Positions 1-6,892 of a stretch of DNA of 15,238 nucleotides are shown in pieces (position 1 is the first letter of the stretch; the number at the start of each line of letters is the position of its first letter). The DNA comes from Alphaproteobacteria bacterium (lineage in GTDB: Bacteria > Pseudomonadota > Alphaproteobacteria > Zavarziniales > Zavarziniaceae), in assembly GCA_021774355.1 (NCBI GenBank), contig JAJFJE010000165.1, positions 1 through 15,238 of the forward strand, in the 5' to 3' direction. The notes under the pieces are model-generated. The model was not told where the DNA came from, did not search any database, and worked only from the letters and a program-made list of their open reading frames with translations. The translations under genes were made by a program, and so were the position numbers.

Positions 1-178
1 CGCCTTCCGCGAGGATGCCGTGATGCTCGAAGCGCAGCATCTCCGCGCCAAGGAAAAGCCGGACTTCAAGATGCTCGACATCGCGCTCGACGCCGGTCCG
101 GGCAAGATGCTCTGGGTGCTCGACAAGCTGCTCAAGGAAGAGGCGAACGAAGGCGTGCGCCGGCTGGAAATCGCCTAG
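1..178 (+). CDS. Rieske aromatic ring-hydroxylating/O-demethylating oxygenase, alpha subunit (C-terminal end only)
   Basis: The gene enters from the left edge. The frame starting at base 2 is open to the TAG at 176-178, giving 58 residues of a C-terminus. It begins AFREDAVMLEAQ and carries the block LDIALDAGP followed by a helix ending in RRLEIA. In vanillate O-demethylase and phenoxybenzoate-dioxygenase-type Rieske oxygenases, the C-terminus has the same pattern: an 'ED..mlEaQ' segment, then an 'l.iaLDaGp.r.r.ll..li..E' helix. The Rieske centre and the mononuclear iron site lie outside the window, so the substrate cannot be read. The next gene on the same strand is a VanB-type reductase, the usual partner of such oxygenases, which supports the call. 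The family is fairly secure; the exact reaction is open. Confidence 0.72.
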   Translation, partial: AFREDAVMLEAQHLRAKEKPDFKMLDIALDAGPGKMLWVLDKLLKEEANEGVRRLEIA

Positions 179-198
179 CGCCAGCCTGACGAGACCGC

Positions 199-226
199 CC
201 GCGGACGGCGCATGGGCTGTCCGCGG
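199..226 (+). other. Inverted repeat / hairpin, first of two in the oxygenase-reductase gap
   Basis: Perfect 8-bp arms CCGCGGAC (199-206) and GTCCGCGG (219-226) enclose a 12-base loop, 20 bases after the oxygenase stop codon. No T-run follows, so it is not a classical intrinsic terminator. It may block 3' decay of the oxygenase mRNA or weaken read-through into the reductase gene. Confidence 0.45.
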
Positions 227-241
227 TGTCGCCCTGCCGCA

Positions 242-280
242 GGAGCGGTGGCGGAACGGCCATCCGTCCGCCGCCGCTCC
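242..280 (+). other. Strong hairpin, second of two in the oxygenase-reductase gap
   Basis: The arms 242-254 and 268-280 pair over 13 bp, including one G-U wobble at T249. After a bulged A255 the stem continues with ACGG (256-259) against CCGT (264-267), closing on the tetraloop CCAT. That makes about 17 base pairs with one bulge. It is far stronger than expected by chance even at this GC content. It is followed by CGCACTTGAGTTTA, not a proper T-tract. It could be a processing or attenuation structure that sets oxygenase:reductase stoichiometry, or a partial terminator. Confidence 0.55.
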
Positions 281-351
281 CGCACTTGAGTTTACCCATC
301 TCCGACGGCGAACCGGCGTTCCCTTTGCCTGGCGATGCCCAAGGCCAAGAC

Positions 352-357
352 GAAGGA
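352..357 (+). promoter_or_regulatory. Ribosome binding site fixing the reductase start
   Basis: GAAGGA ends 7 bases before the ATG at 365. The in-frame ATG at 335 would add ten residues but has no comparable Shine-Dalgarno sequence, so 365 is preferred. Confidence 0.6.
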
Positions 358-364
358 ACGGTGC

Positions 365-1324
365 ATGGCACCACCCGACCGGCTGACCCTCAAGGTCAGC
401 GCGATCCACTGTGAAGCACGCGATGTCCTGGTGCTCGAATTGCGCGATCCCGACGGCGGCGCCTTGCCGCCCTTCACGCCCGGGGCCCATCTCGAAATTC
501 AGCTGCCGGGCGGGCTGATCCGCCATTATTCCCTGTGCAACGACCCGGCCGAGCGCGATCGCTATTGCCTGGGGGTCGGCCTCGCCCGGGATAGCCGCGG
601 CGGGTCGCGCTACATTCACCAGCAGGTGCGCCTGGGCACCCAGCTCACGGTCAGCGCCCCCCGCAACAATTTCCCCCTGGAGCTGGCGGCCGAAGACTAT
701 GTGTTCATCGCCGGCGGGATCGGCATCACGCCGATCATGGCGATGATCCGCAGTTGCGTCGCCACCAACCGGCGCTGGCAGCTTTTCTACTGCACGCGGA
801 ATCGCCAGCGCACGGCCTTCTACGAAGACCTGCGGGCGCTGGCGCCGGACCGCTGCCATTTCCATTTCGATGACGAGCAGGAGGGGCGGCTGTTCGACGT
901 GGCGGCGGCCCTGGGCAAGGTCCCTGGGACGGCCCATCTCTATACCTGCGGCCCCGAGCCCCTGATGAAGGCGGTCGAGGCGGCGGCGGCCGATCGCCCG
1001 CCGGACCGGGTCCATTTCGAATGGTTCACGGCGGCGGCCGTCGACACCACGGCGGACACGCCCTTTACCGTGATTCTGCGCGATTCCGGCACCCGCTACG
1101 AGGTGCCGCCCGGCCGCAGCATCCTGGAGGTGCTGGAAGACCACGGCGCCGGGGTGCCCTATTCCTGCCGGGAAGGCCTGTGCGGAACGTGCCGGACGAC
1201 GGTCCTCGCCGGGCAGCCCGATCACCGGGACAGCGTGCTGTCGGCGGCCGAACGGGCGTCGAACAGCGAGATGATGATCTGCGTCTCGCGGGCCAGGAGC
1301 GCCACCCTGGAACTGGAACTCTAG
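365..1324 (+). CDS. PDR/VanB-family FMN and [2Fe-2S] oxidoreductase, reductase of a Rieske oxygenase
   Basis: This 319-residue protein passes electrons from NAD(P)H through flavin and a plant-type [2Fe-2S] cluster to a terminal oxygenase, normally in the cytoplasm. Domain order is that of the phthalate dioxygenase reductase/VanB family. An N-terminal flavin barrel carries RHYSLCN (53-59). A nucleotide domain has GGIGITPI (117-124) and CGPEPLM (195-201). A C-terminal ferredoxin domain has cluster ligands C268, C273, C276 and C306 in the C-x4-C-x2-C...C pattern. The length matches the usual 315-325. It lies 186 bp downstream of the Rieske oxygenase end on the same strand and very probably serves it. 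The cofactor is taken to be FMN from the family; the partner and substrate (vanillate, other methoxybenzoate or phenoxybenzoate) are inference. Confidence 0.9.
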   Translation: MAPPDRLTLKVSAIHCEARDVLVLELRDPDGGALPPFTPGAHLEIQLPGGLIRHYSLCNDPAERDRYCLGVGLARDSRGGSRYIHQQVRLGTQLTVSAPRNNFPLELAAEDYVFIAGGIGITPIMAMIRSCVATNRRWQLFYCTRNRQRTAFYEDLRALAPDRCHFHFDDEQEGRLFDVAAALGKVPGTAHLYTCGPEPLMKAVEAAAADRPPDRVHFEWFTAAAVDTTADTPFTVILRDSGTRYEVPPGRSILEVLEDHGAGVPYSCREGLCGTCRTTVLAGQPDHRDSVLSAAERASNSEMMICVSRARSATLELEL

Positions 1325-1500
1325 CCGCCCGGCCCCGCCCCAGGGATTGAGAAAACACCCGAACGACCCTAGAGTTGTTGTCCTGTGGGCGTTCGTCTTT
1401 GGGTTCGTTTCCGGCCGGAAGGGGTCTGTCCTGCGCTCGATCGCCTAGGATCGCCATCTGGGGGCGGGGCTTCGGCCGGCCCGGGATGGCTCCGCAAGAC

Positions 1501-1506
1501 GGGGGA
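1501..1506 (+). promoter_or_regulatory. Ribosome binding site of the beta-propeller/membrane protein
   Basis: GGGGGA sits 5 bases before the ATG at 1512 and supports that start. The rest of the gap (1325-1500) shows no gene. It holds a short direct repeat GATCGCC at about 1439-1455 and no clear terminator. Confidence 0.5.
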
Positions 1507-1511
1507 CGACC

Positions 1512-4500
1512 ATGCCGGACGGATCGCTGGTGAACTGGCAGACGGCGACGGGACAGGTGTCCGATGGGGCGGCCTTCGGTTTTGGCCGGGTCTGGGTCGC
1601 CGTCGGCAGTTCCGTCAGGACCTACGACCCGATCAGCGGCAAGCCGCTGGCCAGCTATGCCACCTTCGGCCAGGGTGCGGACCCGCGTCGCCTGGCCGTC
1701 TATGGCAGCCTGATGGCCGTCGCCTGCGACGATCAGACCCTCTACACGATCGACCCCGCATCCGGTGATATCGCGCCGCTGGCCTATGTCGGCAATCTTG
1801 TCTGGATGGCCAGCTATGGGGCCTCGGTGATGGTTGCCGGGGATCGCGGCCTCTATCGTGTCGCCGCGCCCGCCGAGCATGTCGACACGCCTTACGGGCC
1901 GCTGGTCGGCCCCTATGGCCAGGGCAATATTGCCGCCCGGCCGGCGATGGCGGGCGACGTGGTCTATGTGCCGCTGCACGACAGCGTGGCGGCAGTCGAT
2001 CTGCAGACCCTGTCGCATGCCCTGTGGTCGGCCCCGTGCGAGGGCCCGCCCCAGGCCGGGGTGTTCTGCGACGGCCACTATCTGGCCTTCGGCAATGGCA
2101 CGGCGCTTTTCGTCTTCGACGTTGCAAAGCGGAGCCGGCTGTCGCGGACCGCCACCGGCGCGACGGTGGCGGTGGCGCCGGTGATCGGCGCCGGGGTCTG
2201 CTATCTCGGCTACGAAACCGGCCGGGTGGACGCCATCGATATCTATTCGGGCGGGGCCCTGCGCAATTTCCAATTGCCGGCACCCCCGCTCACCGACCCG
2301 GTCCTGTCGGGCGCCGGCGCGATCTTCTATGGCGGTCAGAACGCAATCTACATCGTCGATCCGCTGGCCTCGTCGGGCGGCGGCGTCGAAAGCTATGCCA
2401 CCGGCGCCTGGCCGGTCCTGATCGACTATGTCGACGGCGCGCTGTTCTTTGCCGATGCGCAGAATGTGACCGCCGCGCGCCTGGCCGACCAGCTGCACGC
2501 CTTCTATGTCGACAGCGATCTGATCCGGGATTTTGCCTTTCCGGCGGCCGCGGGGGATCCTGCTTCCAGCGCGAATTTCCAGGTCTCCATCACCCTGCTG
2601 CGCCAGGAAGACGGCACCCCCCGGGGCAATCAGGGCTTCCGGCTGACCGCCCAGCAGGCGACCATGGTGTACTGGCGCGGCCAGGGCCACGTGGTCTCGC
2701 CCAGCCAATATCTCGACCTGGTGACCGATGGAAACGGCACCTGCCGGATCGCCGTGGCGGCCGGGCTACCCGACAGCACAGGCCGCTTCCGCCCCGGCCT
2801 GGCGGCGCCGGAACTGTTTGTCACAGGCTCGTTCATGGATCCTGCGATGCGGTTCGTCATCCGGCCAGACGGGACCTTGCAGCGCAATCTGGGGACCATC
2901 GACCAGGGCCAACTGACCGCGGCCAAGGGCTATGACAGCCAGCCCATCATTGCCGAGGCCTATCGCGGCAATCCGGCGTTGATGCACAGCGCGACCCAGG
3001 CGATCAATCAGGCGTCCGGCATGGTGCGCAACTCGATGGCGGCGCCGCGCAAGCGCTCGGTCGGGATGATGTATTGCAACCCGGCCTGCGACATGGGCAC
3101 GGCCTGTTGCATGCCCGCAGCGGACAGTGCGACGCCATGTGTCTGCGATCAGGCCTTTCAGTTCAGTCTCGAGGCCGACAGCCATCACTTCGGCCTGCTG
3201 AGCGCGGGGGACGCGAAAACCGCCATCGGGGCGCTGCTCGCCGGGGGTGGTCTCGGCTCCTGGGCGGGCGATTTCTGGGACGACATCAAGACCGGTGTCG
3301 CGAAAGTCGTCGGGGCTGTGGTGCAGGCCGTGGCCGACGGCGCGAACGCTGTGATCACCGCGATCAAGAACGGGGTAAAGACGGTCTTCCAGACCGTGAT
3401 CCAGACGCTGCAACAGGCGACGCTTCTGGTCCAGGGGATCTTCAACGCCATCGCCACAGCCATCGACCATGTCATCGAGGCGGTCAGTTTCCTGTTCGAC
3501 TGGGCGGCGGTTCTTAGCCTCCATACCACGCTCGAGCAGACCGTGACGGACGCCTGGGCGGGTCTCGACAGCGGTGCCGGGCCGGTCAGCTATGACGGCA
3601 TCAAGAGCGCCGTCGACACGCTTATAGGCGGCGCCAGGCAGGACATCGACACGGCCTTCGACACCATGAAGGCTGTGCTGGGTGTCGCCACGGTCAACCA
3701 GGAGGCGACCGCGGCGACCGGCAAGCAGACCCCGACCGAAGGCGCGTCCCAGGACAATTGGCTGCTCGGCAAGGTCGCCGACAACGCCCTTCCAAGCGGA
3801 GCGCCGGCAGAGCCGGGGGCGCGGGCCGTCTCCTGGCCGGACTTCACCCCGACCCAGGAGGTGACCGACGCCTTCGGCAGCTTCTTCGGGGCGCTCGAGA
3901 GGCAGCTCTCGGGCGACGTCCAGGCGACCATCAATCGGGTCTGGGCCGACCTGGCGTTTTCCCAGGACCCCGGCGTCCTGGCCCGCTCCATGGCGGCCGT
4001 TCTCGATGTCCTGCGCGGCCTCGCAGACATCGCCATCGATGTCTTCCAGGCGATTGTTGATCTCTTCATCGACCTTGTGCGGGCGCTGGCCCGCTCGATC
4101 AAGACCTTCCTGACATCGGTCATCGAGGTCCCCTTCCTGTCGGCCTTCTATCGCTGGCTGACCGGCGAAGACCTGACCTTGATGCGGCTGTTCTGCCTGG
4201 TGGTGGCCGTGCCGGCCGGCTTCGCCCTGAAGCTGATGGGCCGCGCACCCTATTACGCTTCGGGGGTCTCGCCCAATCCGCCGGCGCCGGCTGATTGGGC
4301 CGCGGCCGGGCCGCGCTCGGCGGACGGCCTGGGGACGGTGGAAATCGCCGCCGGGGCCGGTCAGGCCGTGTGGTCGCTGCTGAACGGAATTCTGGGCGGC
4401 ATGGATCTGACGCGGACCATTGCCCGGGCCGGCGTCCAGCCGATCAACGTGCCGCCCTTGCGCCAGGACCCCCTGTCGTTTGCCCGGGTGATCTTCGGCA

Positions 4501-4979
4501 CCTGTGCCTTCTTCATCGTCCGCGGCGTGTTCCTCGCGGCCCTGATCATCCAGCGCAAGGCCTCGGGCGGCCGCGGCGCCGGCTGGGCGATCACCCTGTT
4601 CCTGATCCCGACTTTGATTCTGGTGGCCGACATCCTGGTCATCGCCTTCCGCCGCGCCAACCCGGATGCCTCGGTACCGGCGACCGGTGCGGCGGTGCTG
4701 GGCGGAGTGGTGATGCTGATCATCGTCTTCGCGCAGGCGGTGGCCGGCGGCGACGCCCCGGGCGACGCCGACCGCGCGCTCGGCCTGTGGTTCGCCGCCG
4801 CGGTCGGGGCATCGCTCGTTACCCGGGCGGCGGTGCTGTTCGCGACCGTATGGGCCGAAGTGGCCTATGGCGGGATCGTGGTCAGCGGGGTTCTGCTTTT
4901 CGTGTCCGGGGCGCTCGAGATCGCCCGCGGGGCTCTCCATCTTCCGGGTTCGGCAACGTCCAGCGCCAGGAGCACATAA
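1512..4979 (+). CDS. 1155-aa mosaic protein: N-terminal beta-propeller, Cys cluster, amphipathic helices, C-terminal membrane domain; function unknown
   Basis: I do not recognise a characterised homologue. Residues about 20-330 contain eight approximate repeats of about 40 residues in the style 'G..vyva....vy.iDp.sG' (24-46, 64-87, 102-118, 147-167, 186-206, 225-247, 267-286, 307-328), like a quinoprotein-type eight-bladed propeller. Residues 330-505 form a beta-rich domain containing FRLTAQ, GSFMDP and RPDGTLQ. Residues 522-545 hold six cysteines (C522, C526, C532, C533, C543, C545). Residues 585-665 are a run of hydrophobic/amphipathic helices ending FLFDW, and 820-875 is a second such stretch. 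Likely membrane helices lie near 890-908, 993-1013, 1025-1046, 1057-1079, 1090-1112 and 1117-1137. There is no N-terminal signal peptide, so the side of the membrane on which the propeller sits is unclear. The stop overlaps the start of the LamG gene, so the two are co-translated. From memory, similar mosaics are scattered in bacteria and fungi as hypothetical proteins; this is unverified. Confidence 0.85.
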   Translation: MPDGSLVNWQTATGQVSDGAAFGFGRVWVAVGSSVRTYDPISGKPLASYATFGQGADPRRLAVYGSLMAVACDDQTLYTIDPASGDIAPLAYVGNLVWMASYGASVMVAGDRGLYRVAAPAEHVDTPYGPLVGPYGQGNIAARPAMAGDVVYVPLHDSVAAVDLQTLSHALWSAPCEGPPQAGVFCDGHYLAFGNGTALFVFDVAKRSRLSRTATGATVAVAPVIGAGVCYLGYETGRVDAIDIYSGGALRNFQLPAPPLTDPVLSGAGAIFYGGQNAIYIVDPLASSGGGVESYATGAWPVLIDYVDGALFFADAQNVTAARLADQLHAFYVDSDLIRDFAFPAAAGDPASSANFQVSITLLRQEDGTPRGNQGFRLTAQQATMVYWRGQGHVVSPSQYLDLVTDGNGTCRIAVAAGLPDSTGRFRPGLAAPELFVTGSFMDPAMRFVIRPDGTLQRNLGTIDQGQLTAAKGYDSQPIIAEAYRGNPALMHSATQAINQASGMVRNSMAAPRKRSVGMMYCNPACDMGTACCMPAADSATPCVCDQAFQFSLEADSHHFGLLSAGDAKTAIGALLAGGGLGSWAGDFWDDIKTGVAKVVGAVVQAVADGANAVITAIKNGVKTVFQTVIQTLQQATLLVQGIFNAIATAIDHVIEAVSFLFDWAAVLSLHTTLEQTVTDAWAGLDSGAGPVSYDGIKSAVDTLIGGARQDIDTAFDTMKAVLGVATVNQEATAATGKQTPTEGASQDNWLLGKVADNALPSGAPAEPGARAVSWPDFTPTQEVTDAFGSFFGALERQLSGDVQATINRVWADLAFSQDPGVLARSMAAVLDVLRGLADIAIDVFQAIVDLFIDLVRALARSIKTFLTSVIEVPFLSAFYRWLTGEDLTLMRLFCLVVAVPAGFALKLMGRAPYYASGVSPNPPAPADWAAAGPRSADGLGTVEIAAGAGQAVWSLLNGILGGMDLTRTIARAGVQPINVPPLRQDPLSFARVIFGTCAFFIVRGVFLAALIIQRKASGGRGAGWAITLFLIPTLILVADILVIAFRRANPDASVPATGAAVLGGVVMLIIVFAQAVAGGDAPGDADRALGLWFAAAVGASLVTRAAVLFATVWAEVAYGGIVVSGVLLFVSGALEIARGALHLPGSATSSARST
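4968..4972 (+). promoter_or_regulatory. Ribosome binding site inside the upstream gene, for the LamG gene
   Basis: AGGAG lies 6 bases before the ATG at 4979 and within the last codons of the 1155-residue gene. With the TAATG overlap it indicates translational coupling, and it rules out the far upstream open frame as the start. Confidence 0.65.
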
Positions 4980-5707
4980 TGGCCAATTATCCGGATGGCG
5001 ACCTGGCAGCCAAGTTCAACTGCGGCAGCTATATCACCATCGAGGACGTCAGCGCCTTCGATCCGGCGGGCTTCACCATCGCCCTGTGGCTGCAGTGGCG
5101 GGACCCGAAATTCACCGATCCGTGTTTCGTGACCAATCCGGGCGAGGACCCGAGCTTCACCACCTCGGCCGAAACGGCCTGGGTCTTCGCCTATAACGCC
5201 TATCAGGACCCGTCCCACCATGACGGCACGGCGCGCCTGACCCTGTCCGTGCCCGCCGGCCTGACCCTGTGGAACAGCTCGTCCCGGCTGGACAGCGGCC
5301 TGGCCATCAATGACCGGCAATGGCACTTCCTGGCCCTGTCCAGCGTGCCGGCCGATGCCACCCATGACCGGATGACGCTCTGGCTGGATGGGACGCAGAG
5401 GCTGCAGCAGACGCTTTATCACGATGACGGCTTCGGAACGCCGAATGGCAAGACCTTTGGCCTGGGCTGCGAATTCGCCGACGGCTATCCCGATAATCTT
5501 TTCTGCGGCGCCATGGGCGCGTTCCAGATCTGGCGGGGTGCGCGCGACGGGGCGCAGATCGAGGCCCTGATGGCGGCCCCGCCCATACCCGCCGACAGCC
5601 CCGACCTGCTGGTCCTGCTGGACCTTACCGACCAGGCCATGAAGGCCCGGGCCGTCACCGACCTGGTCGGCCGGCATACCGGACGGATCACCGTCGTCGG
5701 CTCCTAA
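4979..5707 (+). CDS. LamG / concanavalin A-like domain protein, partner of the propeller-membrane protein
   Basis: The protein is 242 residues and consists almost entirely of one LamG (Laminin_G_3-like) jelly-roll. Recognisable strands are FTIALWLQW (32-40), WHFLALSS (115-122), DRMTLWLDG (130-138) and the closing GAMGAFQIWRGARDGAQIEALM (177-198, given here as landmarks). Such folds usually bind carbohydrate or protein ligands outside the cell. There is no signal peptide, lipobox or membrane helix: the N-terminus MANYPDGDLAAKFNCG runs straight into the domain. Its start overlaps the stop of the 1155-residue gene by one base, so both products are probably made together. It may bind the propeller or a shared ligand; this is inference. 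Four cysteines (C15, C49, C164, C176) could form disulfides if exported. The fold call is good; the function is unknown. Confidence 0.82.
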   Translation: MANYPDGDLAAKFNCGSYITIEDVSAFDPAGFTIALWLQWRDPKFTDPCFVTNPGEDPSFTTSAETAWVFAYNAYQDPSHHDGTARLTLSVPAGLTLWNSSSRLDSGLAINDRQWHFLALSSVPADATHDRMTLWLDGTQRLQQTLYHDDGFGTPNGKTFGLGCEFADGYPDNLFCGAMGAFQIWRGARDGAQIEALMAAPPIPADSPDLLVLLDLTDQAMKARAVTDLVGRHTGRITVVGS

Positions 5708-5722
5708 CGGATAATATCCAAC

Positions 5723-5736
5723 GGGCGAACCCGCCC
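5723..5736 (+). terminator. Short hairpin after the LamG gene
   Basis: GGGCG (5723-5727) pairs with CGCCC (5732-5736) around an AACC loop, 15 bases after the stop codon. The stem is only 5 bp and no T-run follows, so termination here is a weak suggestion. Confidence 0.25.
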
Positions 5737-5823
5737 CTGGCCGTGGTGGAATGTGCCGCGGGACGACGCCCTGACCCCGCCATCGGGCGATCAAGCGGGC
5801 ATTCCTGGGGTGTCAAGGCGGGA

Positions 5824-6741
5824 TTACCCGGACGGGAAGCCGTCCGGGACTGGCCGTTGGGGGCGGGTCGCCGCCATCAGGGCCAGGAAGGCGGCGGCGA
5901 TACGGCTCGGGTCACGGTTCTTGTGGCGAAGGCTGTGGAACTCGCGGTCGCGCAGGGGGAAGGCCACCTTGCGCAACAGGCCGGCTTCCAGGCTTGGGGC
6001 GGCGACCGAGGCGGACAGGGCGGTGGCGCCCAGGCCGGCCTCGACCGCCGCGCGCACTGCTTCGTTCGACGGCAGTTCCAACACCACGTTCAGCCGTTGC
6101 GGCGCGACCCCCAGTTGCGCCAAAGCCTGTTCGAAAGCCGAGCGGGTGCCCGATCCCTGTTCCCGCAACACCCAGTCGCCGCCGACCAGGGCGTTGGCGG
6201 CGAGCGGCGCGTCCGCCCAGGGGTGGCCGGGCGCGACCACCACCAGCATCTGGTCGCGGGCCACGGCCGTGCTGGTCAGATGGGCGCTGGTCACGGCGCC
6301 TTCGACAAAGCCAAGCTCGGCCTCCGCGGTCTCGATGGCGTCGGCCACTTGCGCCGTGTTGCCGATCTTCAGGCGGATGTCGATCGCCGGATAGGCGCGG
6401 CGGAACCGCACCAGGTGGTACGGGAGCCAATAGCTGGCGATGGTCTGGCTGGCGCGCACCGCCAGGGTTCCGCGCTGCAGTTGGCCGAATTCGCCCAGCG
6501 CCAGTTCGGCACGCGCGACCTGGGCCAGGATCGCCCGGGCTTCCGCCAGCAGGCTGCGCCCCGCCTCGGTCAATTCGATGCGCCGCCCGATCCGGTCGAA
6601 CAGCCGCGTGTTGTGGCGGCTTTCCAGGGCCGCGACGGCGTGGCTGGCCGCCGATTGGGCGAGGTTCAGGGCCCGTGCCGCCTGGGTCATGTGCTGGCGT
6701 TCCGCCACGGCAACGAAAATGCGCAATTGCTCAAGGGTCAC
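5824..6741 (-). CDS. LysR-type transcriptional regulator, YeiE/CysL-like
   Basis: This is a 305-residue DNA-binding regulator with a GTG start; no in-frame ATG lies just upstream. The N-terminal winged HTH is typical (residues 1-60: EQLRIFVAVAE, AARALNLAQSAASHAVAALE, LFDRIGR, LTEAGR). The effector domain carries ASQTIASYWLP (97-107), IGNT (126-129), LGFVEG (143-148), LREQGSGTR (192-200) and LPSNEAV (223-229). These signatures recall E. coli YeiE, reported to respond to sulfite, and B. subtilis CysL, which controls sulfite reductase. It is divergent from the TDT transporter across a 151-bp AT-rich gap with nested inverted repeats, the classic arrangement for a LysR regulator controlling its neighbour and itself. 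Family certain; the sulfite link is inference from memory of these homologues. Confidence 0.93.
   Translation of the reverse strand: MTLEQLRIFVAVAERQHMTQAARALNLAQSAASHAVAALESRHNTRLFDRIGRRIELTEAGRSLLAEARAILAQVARAELALGEFGQLQRGTLAVRASQTIASYWLPYHLVRFRRAYPAIDIRLKIGNTAQVADAIETAEAELGFVEGAVTSAHLTSTAVARDQMLVVVAPGHPWADAPLAANALVGGDWVLREQGSGTRSAFEQALAQLGVAPQRLNVVLELPSNEAVRAAVEAGLGATALSASVAAPSLEAGLLRKVAFPLRDREFHSLRHKNRDPSRIAAAFLALMAATRPQRPVPDGFPSG
5827..5848 (-). terminator. Perfect hairpin over the last LysR codons, between convergent genes
   Basis: CCCGGACGG (5827-5835) pairs perfectly with CCGTCCGGG (5840-5848) around a four-base loop (CTTC on the minus strand). It covers the final LysR codons, with the TAA directly after the stem. 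It lies between the convergent LamG and LysR genes and could act from either side. No T-tract is present, so it may be a pause or an mRNA 3' end stabiliser and not a classical terminator. Confidence 0.45.
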
Positions 6742-6753
6742 GGCGATTGGCCG

Positions 6754-6806
6754 ATAATCAATCTCATATCTCGATTATATCGAGAGATATCGTCTATTGG
6801 AACGAT
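6754..6806. promoter_or_regulatory. Nested inverted repeats: probable LysR operator and divergent promoter region
   Basis: Three overlapping dyads sit in a strikingly AT-rich island. TCTCGAT (6769-6775) and ATCGAGA (6779-6785) form a 17-base dyad. ATAATC (6754-6759) pairs with GATTAT (6773-6778). ATCGT (6789-6793) pairs with ACGAT (6802-6806). LysR proteins typically bind interrupted dyads (T-N11-A class) at a recognition site plus a neighbouring activation site, which matches several half-sites here. The region abuts the LysR start and lies 87 bases or more from the transporter start. Confidence 0.65.
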
Positions 6807-6892
6807 TGATCTGGCCGAAATAGGCTCCCTTGGCATATCGCGCGACCAGGCCGGCATGGCCCTGAGCCGTCAGCCAGAGGGGTCCTATCGCC

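Noticed and set aside
1365..1415. Apparent inverted repeat around CCGAACG...CGTTCG upstream of the large gene
   Set aside because: The arms match over only about 5 bp once aligned, which is not above chance.
1065..4940. Long minus-strand open frames opposite the 1155-residue gene (1065-2708 and 2766-4940)
   Set aside because: Low-complexity Arg/Gly/Asp-rich translations with no family resemblance; they are shadows of GC-rich coding DNA on the other strand.
4295..4978. Upstream extension of the LamG frame inside the large gene
   Set aside because: Arg/Gly-rich out-of-frame translation; the ATG at 4979 has its own AGGAG and starts directly at the domain.
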